From Stercorarius parasiticus (Eukaryota; Chordata; Aves; Charadriiformes; Stercorariidae), in contig VWZL01000658.1 of assembly GCA_013396915.1 (NCBI GenBank), positions 1,189,473 to 1,253,472 of the forward strand: 64,000 nucleotides of DNA. Reading direction: 5' to 3'. The notes under the pieces were generated by a model. The model worked only from the letters and a program-made list of their open reading frames with translations, was not told where the DNA came from and did not search any database. The position numbers and the translations under genes are program-made. Positions 1 to 18,637 of the stretch are shown one piece after another (position 1 is the first letter of the stretch; each line of letters opens with the position of its first letter).

Positions 1-5268
<5,268 letters not shown>

Positions 5269-5770
5269 CTAATAAAGGAAAAATTCACATTAGATTCCAC
5301 CAGATATATTCAGGCACACATATAGTTTCACCGATTTTTTCCATCGGTTAGTTGAAGTTCTTTACTACCACAACTTTTGTAATTGACAGCACTAAATTAG
5401 ACTCCAGTTCTTGCAAACCTAATGTTTAGCTACCAGTTCATCTGAAGCTCAGAAGGTACCTGTGGAGGTTTAATGAAAGAACTTGAAATACATAAAGTTT
5501 GGAAGTAGTTTGGCCACTGCTGGTTTTCCTCCTTTGATGAAGAATGTCACCTGCATTTGACACTTTCTTTCCCACACACTCAGATAAAAAGTTTTAATAG
5601 TCCTGCATTGTTATATGAAATCAATACCAAATGAACAGCTATTTCTTATTTTTCCCAAACGCACAATCTGTATTAGACAAAGGAGTACAATATTCATGCC
5701 TTCCTGAAAACTCACAGTAACAGTGCAAAAAATTTAATCCAAAGGTATCTCAAATAATAGCATTTCTGAC
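5269..5770 (-). other. FAM117B: FAM117B intron 3
   Basis: This is a short 502-base intron between exons 3 and 4, with donor gtcag at 5770 and acceptor ttag at 5269. No repeat or other gene is visible inside it. Confidence 0.88.
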
Positions 5771-5863
5771 CTCCTTGAGTTGTTCATTGCTGCCCCACGA
5801 TGCTGAACGTTTGTGCGAGCTCCTCTTCTTTTCTAAATATTCTTCAGCCCAGGCACTTTCTGT
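5771..5863 (-). CDS. FAM117B: FAM117B coding exon 3
   Basis: This exon has 93 bases, or 31 codons. It starts TESAWAEEYLEKKRSSHKR and ends SASWGSNEQLKE, and matches the human FAM117B block TESAWAEEYSEKKKGSHKR with a few conservative changes. The acceptor is ctgcag just above 5863 and the donor is gtcag below 5771. Both ends are phase 0, so the exon is symmetric and could be skipped without a frameshift. The KRSASW stretch is an R/K-x-S-x type site of the kind used by basophilic kinases and 14-3-3 proteins. That functional reading is inference only. The exon is too short to appear as an open frame beginning with ATG. Confidence 0.93.
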
Positions 5864-8800
5864 CTGCAGCAAGAAGATTACAGGATTAATTAAAAAAAAG
5901 ATAATTCCTACTTTCTGGCAGAGTATTTTGAGATAACTTAGAAGGGAGAAAAGTGTTATGATTTGCTAGTTTCAGAACTGCGACTGAAAAGCAGTCACTG
6001 ACTAGAAGCCTTCCCGACAAGTAAAGTATGAAAAAGTACAGTGAAACTATGTAATTAAAAAAAAAAAAAACAACAACAAACAACCCAAAAGAGAAAAAAC
6101 CTCACCCCAACTTTAAGACATACTCTAATAAAGGAATGTGCTAGTTTCCTTCCCAAATTATTGAGCGTAAGGCAGTATTAACAGCCAGATATACCACAAG
6201 CTACTACAGAGCTCTGAAGAACCAATGTGACAGTGCTGAGTTTGGGGGGAGATGGTATATTTTATTCCCTGCACAGATGCTGACCTTGTTATTTCTGACA
6301 CACAGGCAAGGGTAGCTTGGTGTAAACATTTTGAAGCTGTACTGGTGCAGGCTTTCACAATCACGTTCTTCCTCAGAAAAATGAGAAGGAAGGCAAGGCA
6401 TATAAGCACCACTAGGGGTATTGCAAAGCAGAGACTTAATTTATCAACACCTCAAAGGGCATCAGATTCATAGTTGTCTCAGGCCAAGCAGAAAGCAACA
6501 CAGATGACATTAAGCTAGTTTCACTAAATCAAGAGAGTCATTAACATTTAATAAAGACAACTGAAGACGTACTGCGATGAAAAAGTTCTGAGAAATTCAA
6601 AGTATTATTAAGACAAACTGTATTTATTTAAGGTAACAAAATGCTCAGACAACCATTTGATAATACTGCGGGCTTTATGAACAATTTGTATTCCCACCTA
6701 ACTGTGTCCAGAACGGCCTTCAAAAGCAGTGAACTGTAAACACTCTAAGAAACGGGATAATAATATCTATCAGGAATTTCCTTGCAGTCACAAGATATAT
6801 ACCTAATGAAGCAGGAGGAAGGATTTGATTTCTGGAAGCAGCTTACACACTGAAAGAGACAGCAAATTGCTTTAAATTCACTGTTGCTGTAGTGCAGTTC
6901 ATAGCACACAGCGGTGATCTAGCTAACTCAGCCTTAGAAGTCATTGATATCTCACGTTCTCCTACAGACAGGAACTTTGCTTGCCTCAAAGCCTTCACAT
7001 CTGCAGTGTGCAACAGTTGCTCTTAAATTTGAGACTAGCAGCTTGCAAGCCACAAGCCAACCTTACCTACCTACCCTCTCTGTACTCAGAAACTCAAGAG
7101 GCCTTCAATGTTGTGGTATTAATCCCTATTTTGCAGGGAAAATGGAGGTGTAACTCAAAACATACAGGTTGCAACTCCCATCATCTTCAGTTACAGATAC
7201 AAGTTTCACATAAATGAAACCTCCACTATCAGTAGTTTTTAACCTTCATCATTTCAATTAAAAAACTAACGTGGGCAGATCTGAATAATAAAGCTAGTAG
7301 GGTTGCTTTGAAATTCCTATTCCATAGCAAAATTAGAAACCATTAGAATATATTTTTCCAGAAAAGCACTCACATATATTCATGATAAAATATGATAATT
7401 GATAACCCCCATTCCCAAGTAGCAATCTTTGTCTAGTCAATTCTCAAATGTCAATCTAGAGACTCATCCTGTCCTCTAGCTTGTGGAACAGTAAGCTTTA
7501 GCCACCAACAACTTCCCAACTCAACACAACCATTACACTTGCCTACAGGAATCTAATTAACACCCTAATCAGTCTTTGCAATTAATTTATATTCAAGACA
7601 CTGACTTAAGATTCAAGGCTTATTTCATAAATTAGTATTTGATTCATTTTAAAGGATTAAAGGTTGCTTTGATGCTCATCCTTAAAACAAAGTTAGAAAT
7701 CTTTTTAGAGCAAGAGTAGGTATAAGACACTCAATTATAGGAATTTTATATCAAGACAGAGGTGTAATACTATTTTAGAAAGTCTCCTCTTACTTACTCC
7801 CCATATTTTGTTTATAATTATTTTCAAGAAACATAGACACAATAACCAATAGACAGAGGGATTTCTATTTCTCTACATTCTTAAAGTACTACTACTTGCT
7901 TATTAGCTGTTACCATTCACAACATCCTTCTGCCTGTTCCAGAATTACAAAAAGAAATGAGTTTAAGGCTAAATTTATCATAGATAGTAGAACACTTTAG
8001 GAAAAAAAGTCTTAGAGGCAAAAACTTTGTAGTTTTAAAGAATATTCTTTATGAATTAAAACAAAAATACAAAGCAATTGTCTCATTTCAACTTGTATTT
8101 TGACATAGCTGTATTTCAAACAACTCCAGGCAAAGCCAAACAGGTTTGATTCAAAGGAAAAAAGACACAAGTACAAACGCCTGTTTTAGCAGCACTTAAA
8201 ACAGTATCTGCATGTAATGAATTCTAGCCAGACCCCAGGATGCTCAATAATACACTTATTCATCAGCCAACAAACATTCTGCATGTACATACTTCAGTCT
8301 GGTTTTGTAGATCGGTTTCATCACAACAATCAGTCAAAGCATGAGTCTGATACACATACAGTCTCTGCATGACCTGGGATCTCTCACACAATTCTCAGCT
8401 ATGACCTATAGGCACCTCTATAAAGGTCTGCAAGCCGAAGTGTGTCACTAAGTGCCATCTCTTCCCAGTCTACTTCCTGAATGACTCTACTCCCTGCCAT
8501 AATCTGCAGAATCAAGATACCCTGCTTACTCAACTTGAACATCTTTTGTATCTTAATAGATTCAATTCCTGTTCACTAAACTTTTGAAGCCTGAACACAT
8601 CCATTTCACACCAGACTTTGTGAAATCTGAAACTACCCAGTAGAGCCAGAATATCTTGTGAGAGAGACTTCATCCAAACACCACATCTTCAGAAAGGCTA
8701 AACAATACAAATGGAGAGCCTATACTATCTTGGGAAACTAACTATTGTAAACCGCATTTTAAACTTGTCCCGAGCTCAAATGATTGCTTCTCAAGCACAC

Positions 8801-10754
8801 TAGGAAGATTAAAAGCAATGATGTCTCATCAATGTCCTACCAGCACAAGTTTTGGACATACAGATGTATGTCTGTATCCCAAAATTTTCTACTGGTTTGA
8901 CAAATTTTAAATTAGGAAGTGCAAACAGATCATTCTATTTCCCTCAGCAGTATAACAACATCAATCACCACTAAACATACTCATTCTGCAGAAATATCCA
9001 ATGCCCTTCATAGTCTTCCTACTAATCTTTGCAAACGTTTCTCCTTGTATGTGAAAGCTCAGCTACCATAGATAGCAGCTAGATGTGTCAGAATTGGAAG
9101 AAAAAGACAAAAGAAAAACGTAAGCCAAAAAGGATGATATCTAATCCAGCTACAAAATTCACAGATTACAAAAACCCAACCATGACTCAGATTAAATTGT
9201 AACTAAGCTGAAGCCTATCAACTGAATGTAGCAAATACTTTGGCAGTAGCATAGAAATATGATTATTTTGAAAAAAGCATTATCCTAAGAAGTCAAATAT
9301 GAAAATAAATAGCTAGAGCACCGACCCTGGTTTAGTTCTGCCCTTTAATGATGCCTTTTAAGAGGTAAGCATGAATAGCATCTCCTTGTATATAATAAGC
9401 CTTCCATCCTCCTCCTCCTCTTACTATGATTTGCTTACTTTTTTCACCCCATCTTCTAACCATTTTTCCAATTCAGTTTCCTGCACAGGAAACTTGTTTC
9501 TCAGCTCTCCTTTCCTCACCAGTTTCTATTTCCACTTTATCCACATGGGCACATTCAAAACACCTTACTTTTCTACTGATCTGCTCTTTGAATTGTGGTC
9601 CTTTCTGCAAAGCATTATGGATCTTGAGAAGGCTATACAGTAACAATCAACACTGCAGATATCATCTGCTCAACCTCCTACGCATTTGAGTAGACAGCAC
9701 ACTGAAACCTAAGTGGCCACGTTTTTTTCTACTGTTACCAAACCTAAGCCAGGCTCAAACTCAACTATGTCCCACATACTGTCAGTTTCTCTTCCAACTG
9801 CGTTTTGCTTATGTTCTTTGGAATTGGTGGGGACCTGTTGTTGAAACCATGCTCCAAGAATAGGGATTTAAAAATCCAATATTGTTGGCTTTTTCTTTCA
9901 CTCTACAAGTTAGAGAAAACCACTGCCAGACTGCATCCACAGAGGCAGAAAGGAAAAATGGAAAAATCCATCTTAAATCACTTCCGCATACAGTAGGATA
10001 CCATGTAACAACAGCTCCCTTTAAAGCAAATTATAAAATACCTGTCACGATAAGCACGTAACTCTTGTAACGCCAGCTTGATTCAACTGCTTGTTGGTTC
10101 TGTCTTTACAGGCAGCATATAACTGAGACATTAAAAACTTGTGAAATTTTGTCAAGTTGAAGTTTATTGGCAAATCACGTACTTTCTAAATACTTTCCAG
10201 CTGAGCTAAATTTGAATATCATTCATGGTTCAATGACGCAGCTCTTCAGTGAATATAATTCTATACTTGGTGCATAGATCCAAGGTGAATATTGAAGGCC
10301 TTTTACAATCAGAGGATGAACACCTTATCACAAAAAGGGCTACGATAACTTTTATACAGGCACTACAGAAGCTTTTTTTATTCAAAGACAGACATACATA
10401 AGGAATCACCAAGTTCTCTTGTATACATTTAAACTAAATAGTACTTAACACCAGTGCAATCTAGTGTACTGCACACTGTAAGAACAATGAGAAAACAGAT
10501 GTGCAATACACTAGTGTTTTTCTAAGGCAAGAAGAAAGTGGAACTCTTAAGAGATATTACGGTTGACAGCTTTTTCTTAGAGAATAATGCAAATAATTCA
10601 CATACATAATAGCGAAGGTAGGACTCCTGCAATTTGAAAGTGAATAAGAACTTGCAAGCAAGACAGCTAAAATGAATGTTTTCAAGGGAAAAACTTCTTG
10701 CATTTAAATCCTGTCTTCCCATTTAAATACACCAAAGACAAAAATCTGTCCCAC
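5864..10754 (-). other. FAM117B: FAM117B intron 2
   Basis: This is a 4.9 kb AT-rich intron between exons 2 and 3. A possible MIR-like relic lies near 7115-7200. A pyrimidine-rich stretch occupies about 9400-9560. Short open frames occur on both strands, but none has splice context or recognisable protein content. Confidence 0.85.
7115..7200 (-). repeat. possible MIR/CORE-SINE relic
   Basis: The plus strand here reads like the antisense of the MIR 3' half: a tattaatccctattttgcag block followed by a purine-rich gaaaatggaggt segment. This parallels the MIR antisense motif with an 'attttacagatgagg' core. Only about 40 bases align by eye, so this is a weak call. Confidence 0.3.
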
Positions 10755-10906
10755 CTGTGTGGCTTTGTCTCTCATACATGGAGCAGCTTGTCCATGATTA
10801 TCACGAGGCCACTGTCCAGCAAGGTATGGAGCAGCAAGCGTATCCAATGAGGAAGTCCGGCGAATAATACTGGACGGACTTGATGAAGGTGGTCTTGATT
10901 TGTCAG
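10755..10906 (-). CDS. FAM117B: FAM117B coding exon 2
   Basis: This 152-base exon begins in phase 1, completing the codon opened by the last base of exon 1, and ends in phase 0. It encodes ADKSRPPSSSPSSIIRRTSS, then LDTLAAPYLAGQWPRDN and HGQAAPCMRDKATQ, close to human FAM117B. The acceptor is ttctag at 10907 and the donor is gtgggac below 10755. The IIRRTSSLDT core is the most conserved motif of the FAM117 family and has the form of a basophilic kinase/14-3-3 site. An ATG in frame upstream (in tgttcttg context) is intronic, so the exon should not be read as a separate ORF. Confidence 0.95.
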
Positions 10907-13900
10907 CTAGAACAAGAACACTCAATTAGAAAGCCAGACAAAGAGCTTAATTATTTTAATTGCCTACAAGAAATCATATCAAAGCAGAACTACTATGTTA
11001 TTAAGCATACAACAAAGATACTTTAAATATAGGAATTAAGTTTGCTTTTCCAGGCTGTATTCAGTTTTAGTAAGCAATGAAATGCATTTTGATGGTTTCC
11101 TTAAAAACATCCTTATGTCACAAATGTTGCATCAGTACTCACACACCACCATTTATTCACTCAAAGGTACAACAGTCATTGGATTCTTAAATGATGAAGG
11201 CTTGGAAGAAATAAAAATAGCTATGGTTCCTCATACATAGGGGCTAACGAAGAAAATCTGTGCTGAACTTCCTCACTTTAATGCCAAGTTTAGACTTCAT
11301 CCCACTAGCCCTTTACCTGCTTTAATTCAAGGGACACTAAAAACTGACATGTTTTATTAACCACCCAGTATACAATATATGGCAGATTCATAGAGAGTCA
11401 TGTCTAACCCTTAGATCCAGAAGTCAACTTTGATAAGGTAATGATTTACATTTTACAAGATAATCAAGACATCTCCTCCCTTTACATTCTACTCAGTAAC
11501 TACATTCATATTTGCCTGACACTACACCTTCTGCAATGCCTCATTTTTAGTGTTTACATTGATATCACTTTTCAGAACAATTTAGATACTAACAGGAACC
11601 CCTGCTGAAAAACGTTAACTATAACAAGCACAGGAAGTAACATGAAAAGGAAGAATATGGTTAAAAACAAAAATTTGTATCTACCCCATCTGTCAATGAT
11701 ATCTTAAAGTGGCAGTAAAAGACCACACTGCAAGCTAATAAGTGTAAACACTCTGAAGAAAGGTTCCTCAAAATAGTAATTGAAGTTTATTAAAATAAAG
11801 AGACTGACAAGCAGGAAAGACCCAGGGTTTAGATATGTATATGCTCACACATTATTTGTTACTAGCTGTTTTAGATGTAAAATGTAAATCCAGAGATCAT
11901 AATGATCTAAGCTTACTATCAATTCTCCACAGAATTATACCTGAAAGAATCGTGTATTAATCTTACCTATAATGAAAACAAAGGCCTAAAACAAATGTCT
12001 AGAACACAGAAAACGATACAGAGATCAGATGGAAGCTTTACAAAGGCACTGGAAAGAACTCGGTCATCTGTCCTTCCTGACTGTGCCTTAAGATGAATTC
12101 TGCACTAGAAGTATAAATAACACAGCAACTTGTATTCTGCATAAATTCATTTATGGGCAAATGAAGTTGTGTCTGATTATTTTCTGACTAGCAGCCAGAC
12201 ACTAAAAACACTGCAATCAGAAGTCCTGAATTCCAATTTCTAAGCCACTTCAATCTACTAAAGATACATAAATATTACTAAAACCTGTTAGATATAGATT
12301 TCAGTCGTGTGGACAACATTTTAATCTCATAGAACACCAGTCTTTCAAATGCAAGTTTAGTGACATTCTGTACTAAATATCCTCATGCAAATTTTACATT
12401 AGAAATGTACACATTAAAAGAGTGGAAAATATTTCAATTCAACTAAAAAGAAATAATTATTAGCACTATAATCAGCAACATTCACGTAAAGCTGTCCAGA
12501 AACCTCATCTGGTTTATTATTTCTACTAGTACCAACAATTATAAAATCTTCCTACTGAGCTCACAGTAGATCTGCTCTCAGGGAGCAGTAGCAAAGCTCA
12601 ATTTTGGAGTTACCATGCACTTAAGACCCTTGTATCAAAGAAATTCTCTGACTACTACTACCACCATACAGCACACTGAAGGGTCTGTTTGTACCAGAAG
12701 ATTTCAAAACTATTCCTTTCATCTGTACCATGAGAGAATGTGGCATGCTAACGCAACATGTCATTCCTTAAAAATTACACTTGCTTCCAAAGTTTGATAA
12801 AATACATTATTTATCTCAGAAATAGCTGCCATACTCTCTCTCTGCTCCTTCCGAATTATTCTTCTTCCTCTTAAAGAAGCTTCTCTCCTTTTACCAAGGT
12901 GAAACAGAAAGGATGTGAAAAAAAATTAAAAATCAGGAAGTGTATGTAGTCACTCACAGCATCTGCAAAACCGAAGCAGAAGAAACTATTACCCTCTCCC
13001 CTCCCCCACCAAAAATTGGAAAGAATATTTTGCTGGGCAAACAGAGCGAATGAAAACTGAAGAGCCTGTTTACTATTTAAGTTCCAAGGGAATCTGCTCA
13101 TCTCAAGGCACAAAGCCTCTAAGTACTCTCTTTTCCTCTGATTTAAAAATTCCCTCAAGGAATTCTGTTTTCAAATTACTTTTATTTAGATGGGGCAAGG
13201 ATGTTTGGATACAGTTTTTCCACCTTCACAACATGTATTAATACAAATTGCCAAAGTCTACAACACGACTCCTCTTGCTGTTTCAAAACAGTTCAATGGG
13301 AACATATACAATGTTTTCATTGCATTTCCCTCTACAATACTTGAAGCAAACATTCAGCTGCTATTTTTCCTTGATGTGACCTACATAACAAGAGATCTGC
13401 CTCCATAGAGATAACAGTTACAACAGCTGCGGCTGATGAAAAACAATGGAGCTGTTTCATCAAATAGACGCTTCTTAAATATTAGATCTGTTTTAATTGG
13501 CCTGATTATCTCTTTAAACCAATATTTGTGATAAATATCAACCCTCCTATCCATCCACCACTACTCTAAATCTATTTGGAAACAAAGTCTTTCTGCAATC
13601 TGGCTTCCAGCAAAGCAAAATAATAGAACAAAACATAAACAGAACATACACAAGACAAATCAACAAAGTCCATAATGTGGGAAAATAACAAGCAAGTCAT
13701 CGTGTCTTCACAAGTCATCGCAGTACAACTGACTGACTGAAGTCGTCACAGGTAAACTAGCATCACACACATCTATTGTAACTGTGAAGCCAGGCACCTC
13801 CAAAGGTGATTTAAGATAAGGCAGTCTAACATTGTCACTGAAGAGCAAAATTGAACAAATATAGATACTCAGCAATAACTAAATGAAAGGTAGGAAAGAG

Positions 13901-16900
13901 AGCATTGATTTGGGGGGAGGGAGATGGGGGTGGTGCCTTGACATACAAGTCCTACAACTACAACTGAAAAAAGGAAATTACAGCGTGAGAACACATACCT
14001 TTGAATGGGATACCTCACAGGAGAAAAATGCTATATATAAATGGAATGAACAAAAAAGAGAGAAGGTCTTACACATAAGAAAGTCTTAAGAGACAAAACA
14101 CTCAGAAAATTCATCTTTCAATTTTTCAGGAAAAGTTCAGAACTGTTGTTAGAACTGCAAAATAAGGATTACTGCTGAAGTGTAACTTGAAGATTGATCT
14201 TACAGTCCTGATGATATCTTTCTATGTATTTGAAATTAAAGTTTTGAGAAAGGAAAATAAAAACTCCAAAGAAGCATCTTCTAACAGACACCATGAGAAA
14301 ACAAAACAAAACTAGCAGCAGCAGAAAGAGCCACTGGAAAAGCAAAGGACGCTATTAACCTCACAAAATTCCCTGACAGAGTTCTAATCAAAGCTTTTTA
14401 TACAGGAAGGATATTAAAAAAAAAAAGTGAGAAAGAGTAAGACCCAACTAGCTTCTCTGGCACCTAGGCATACAGCTGAGCTTTTTGTTCTGTTTTGGTC
14501 AGCCTTTCTCTCAGAATGGACATTCATAGGATCTCTCACATGCATTGCCGTCTTTGCCCAGGAACTCGTACAAATACAACTGATTTCAGGGGCTACACCT
14601 ACTTTTTATGTTTCATTGAAAGTATTCAACAGGCTCAGTCAGTATTAAGAACAGACATACAGCACAACTGTGTACATTCCCTTTGGAAGACAATCTTGGC
14701 TATTCTCTTCACATACATGTAAAAGAACTACTCACAGTTTTGCTTCTAGTAATTCAAAATGATCCCTCAGTAGGAGAATGACTGAATTAATGCTGTTTTA
14801 CAAAACCAAACCTGAGAAAGCCCAAGATGTTCAAGTTACTTAACTCTAGTGAATGAAAGCATTTTTAAACTAAATAAACTCCCCTGAAGCATTAGCCACA
14901 AGAAACCTGCAGCGTGATGCTGCAAAAATGAATTCACTTTCTTTACACCTACCATTTGTTAACCAGCTTAGGTAAGCAAAGCAGGCACGTAATGGTACAC
15001 AAAGCCTTCTGTACTCTCTTATTGTACGGTAGTATCTTTTATAACTACTGCAAAACCTTGGTAATTAACATTGACAGGTCTGCAGCTATTATTGTGTCAT
15101 TCACCAAATTCTTAAAATAAATAAATTGCACGGTGAAATTTAAGAGTGTAAAGGAGTTCCATTCCTTCTCCCTACCCCAAGGAGGCGCTCACATCTGAAA
15201 TCTTTGAGACTTTGTAATATACTGTCATAGCAATTTTCACGATTTCCTTTCACACAAGTAGGGTTTAATATCAGTCTTCAATATACTATTCTAAACAATT
15301 AAAGGCAAATGTAGTTCCAGATAAAACTAACCAATTTTTCTCCTTAATTTTCAGAGAGAATTTAAGTGTCCAATGCAGTCAACTGGAATATACCGTAAAG
15401 TTCAGCATCCAGTAGAGAAATCTCTCACAATCTCGAGGTACCTGAAAGGGTCAGTAAACAACTGCTATGGCTCTGGTCTTGACCTTCTTGTTTACACAGC
15501 CTGGTGCATTATAACATTTCTGGAGTTGAATATCTTCTGAGAATACATGTTTTATATAAGAACACAAATAACAATATCATATTTGTCTTTACTCAGTAGA
15601 TAAACAAAGATAAAAATAACAATAGAGGTAGAGCATACACATTTCTCTATCTCATTTTGCAATAGTCTACATGTAGGTCAAAACAACTTCTAACAGGGGT
15701 GGTCTGCAGACAGGTAAAGAAGCACATGTGAAAACTGAACTAAAACTGAAGATTGCAGGGCAGACCTTGCAGCGTAGAAATGAAGCCACACCAGTCATGG
15801 GAAGGACAGAGCATGTTAACATAAAAGTAGAAGCTGAAGGCTGTGAAATAACTGCTAGAGACTGCAGGGAGGGAAAGTAAAAGATGAAAACTGGGTAGTA
15901 GGAAGATATAGGCTCTTGATCATATTTAGGAGGGAAGCAGTAAGAAAAGCACAGAAATTTAGAAACTGTGCCATGGAATCTTCAGTTTATAGTTACCCCA
16001 TCATCAACAGAAAATTCAGTTTAGGATTTCCAACATTTAGTTGCAATTCAGTTCAGAAGACAAGAAAAAAAAAAACTCAAACACAACAACAAAAAATATA
16101 CACTCAAAAAACCCCACCACCAAAAACCCCAAAAGAAGCTGTTAAGTCATAGTTGTAACCCACAAGTTGTCGTTCTCAGGTGTTAAACAGGTTGATGAAA
16201 AAAATATGTTCAAAATTATCCAACTGCTTCCCAGAAAGAAAATCTGAAAAACATGGAGTAAAGTATACAACTTACAGAACCCATATCGAGTTCAGAAAAA
16301 AACTATCATTTGTCTAACCTCAAGGTTCATTTTAATCTAAAAAAAACCATGGCTGCAGCTGTAGGAATGAACAAAAGCCATCATCAACTGAAAACAAGAA
16401 ACAGTAAAACACAAGTTATTTTGCAGTAGATTCTGACTGATACCCTGAAGTGACCTGCATAGCTTCACAACCATAGCCTCATTCGCAAAAATAAAGTTCC
16501 ACTTCCATGTTCTCACTTACCGTTAAGATTTCTCATCTAGATGAAGAAAAAAATTGAAGTTAACTCAGTCTCTGTCAAGTACGGGACTACACAATACAAA
16601 TGTGAAGCAATACTAAACAGGTTTAATTTGCATTTTGGGCAAATACGAGTACTGTTCAGAAATGCAAACACACAGAAGCAATTAAATGGACACTACTCTT
16701 CTGTTTTCACACATCTTGTAAAAAGCTAGTGGAGTCATCTTAACACAATAGAGCAATCAAAATTACTTGTTTATTTCTATATGCTAATTATTAGATCCAG
16801 TAAAGTAGAATGGTTTCAACAGGCTTCTATGCAATGATCTGAGGATGGTGCAATTTTTCCACCCGAAGTGGTCTGACGCATGCCTTTACAGCTTTTGAAC

Positions 16901-18573
16901 CTGGATCTCAAGGCTAGCCATCCTGTTCCTCATTCTCCGGGCCAGGAGATTGCATCTTGGGCAAGAGTTTCTATAAAGTTCACAGGAAGAAGACAGGATT
17001 TTGTGATGTGTATGAAGTCTTTGAGATTACTGATTAACAAGAATCTCAAATGAGGAATACATACATTCCTCAATACAAAGCCTCAGAATATAACCTTAAA
17101 AAAAACAACACTACTCTTATCTGGAAAGCAGAAAATCAAATTCAGAACCTAAATGCCTTTGTGGCAGTGCTCTCTTACACTGCAGGCAAGCAGGCATACG
17201 GTAATCTTGAAGGGGTAGGTCTGAAGTAAAAAAAAATAATATTAAGTCACACAGACATTAGCTTTCTTACTGTACCAATTGGTTATGACTGTCTAGTTTG
17301 GCAGCATCATTCCTCAAGAGCCAGGACAGAAAAAAAACCCAACATGGTAGTCTGGTTATAGTCATTATTTCAGAAAGGGGGAGCAATGTTAGGAGAAGTA
17401 AGAATGTTAAAGGGAATTGTGCTGGTCCTAGATTTCTGCATATATGTTTCTACATATTAGTCAACTTTATTGTTTAGATTACCACATGTACTTTTATGAA
17501 AAAGAGTAGCTGTAAGCTTTGGTATCTTAAAAGTTACAGATTGTTACAGATTTGAGAACATTAACACAAAGCCTCACTCATGCATTTTTGAGTAAACTTT
17601 TATCCCTAGAAGAAGGACTTACATAGGTAAGCCTCTATTATCCTCAACCAGATGCCACATATTGCTTAAATTTCAGCGTTCCCAGTATGTATGTTTTAAT
17701 TATATAAAAACTTTAAAAAGCAGTTTGATACAAAGTGTGTGCCATTCCCAACGCTATTTTCTACCTTTGTTGTACTGCAAGCTTGTCATCACTCTCATCA
17801 CTCTTCTGCAGGGTCCACGTTGAAAGTTAACTACTGAGAGAGATACTGAATACTTTATTCCTATATATATGTGTGTGTGTATATATATATATATGTGTGT
17901 GTGTGTGTGCGCGCAATGCCTACAGTGCTGGCTTTCTAATCGCAAACTTGCGGACACCGCTTGGGTCAAAAGCATGTACCATCTGGCATAAGACGCACAG
18001 AAAGGGAAGAAGATCACAACAGCCCCCAAACACCAAATTCGCCTCAAGCCTGTACCACAGTCTCTTAAGCACATCTCTTACACCACTGACTCTCTCATCT
18101 GGAGACCTTTGGCAGCAATCGCAGAAGCAGGAGTGGCTGCCATCCCCCACATGGCACGCTCGGCTTTCCCCGTTCCTCTTCGGAGAGCCAGGAAGCAACA
18201 GAGCAGCAACAAAAGCAACAAGCCCTTCCACGCAGAGACGCTCCACGAGCGCTGCGGCCAGACGGAGACGGCTCAGAACGGCCGCAAGCCCGGGCACAGC
18301 CCCGGTATCCCCACCTCTGCCCCCGGCAGCACACCGCCGGGCCGAGGGCACCGCCGACCCCGGCCCTCACGTCCCGTTAAGCGCCGGCTGAAACTCGGCC
18401 ACGCCGAGCCCAGCCGCCCCCCGTCCTCCCCTCAGCAACGGTCTGTCCGCGCGCCCCCCCGTTCCCCTCAGGTAACAGCCGGGCGGGCGCACCCCACCCC
18501 GCGCCCCCCCCGTCAGTCACGGCCGGTCGGGCCGCCGGTGCGCAGCGTGGGGCGGAATGACAAGAGCGCTCAC
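10907..18573 (-). other. FAM117B: FAM117B intron 1
   Basis: This is a 7.7 kb first intron. Its 5' end (18573 down to about 18100) is GC-rich and part of the CpG island; the rest is AT-rich. It contains a 54-base alternating purine/pyrimidine microsatellite at 17862-17915. No other coding block of FAM117B or another gene was recognised. Small open frames at 13883-14089, 14427-14722 and 15916-16152 look like chance. Confidence 0.85.
17862..17915. repeat. compound (TA)/(TG)/(CG) microsatellite
   Basis: An unbroken run of alternating pyrimidine and purine occupies this interval: (TA)n, (TG)n, (TA)n, (TG)n, then CGCGC. It lies in FAM117B intron 1 about 0.66 kb from the exon 1 donor. Such tracts can form left-handed Z-DNA and are usually length-polymorphic. 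Confidence 0.95.
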
Positions 18574-18637
18574 CTTTGCAGCCTGGGGAGCTGGGACTCT
18601 TCCTCTCCGGGGAGCTCCTGCCTTGCTCCGGCGAGTG
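18574..18637 (-). CDS. FAM117B: FAM117B coding exon 1, 3' end only (5' part in assembly gap)
   Basis: The last 64 bases of exon 1 read HSPEQGRSSPERKSPSSPGC followed by K and one base of the next codon. The human counterpart is RSPEQSRSSPEKRSPSAPVC K. The donor is gtgagc below 18574, and joining to exon 2 gives an Ala codon in frame. The start codon and the proline/glycine/serine-rich N-terminus are not visible. In human they span about 150 codons, which fits easily into the 705-base gap. The region upstream of the gap shows no FAM117B N-terminal sequence, so the ATG most likely lies inside the gap. Confidence 0.9.

Noticed and set aside
9371..9689. Two overlapping plus-strand open frames in FAM117B intron 2
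   Set aside because: They arise in a pyrimidine-rich stretch and consist mostly of Ser, Leu, Phe and Pro. There is no sign of coding selection.
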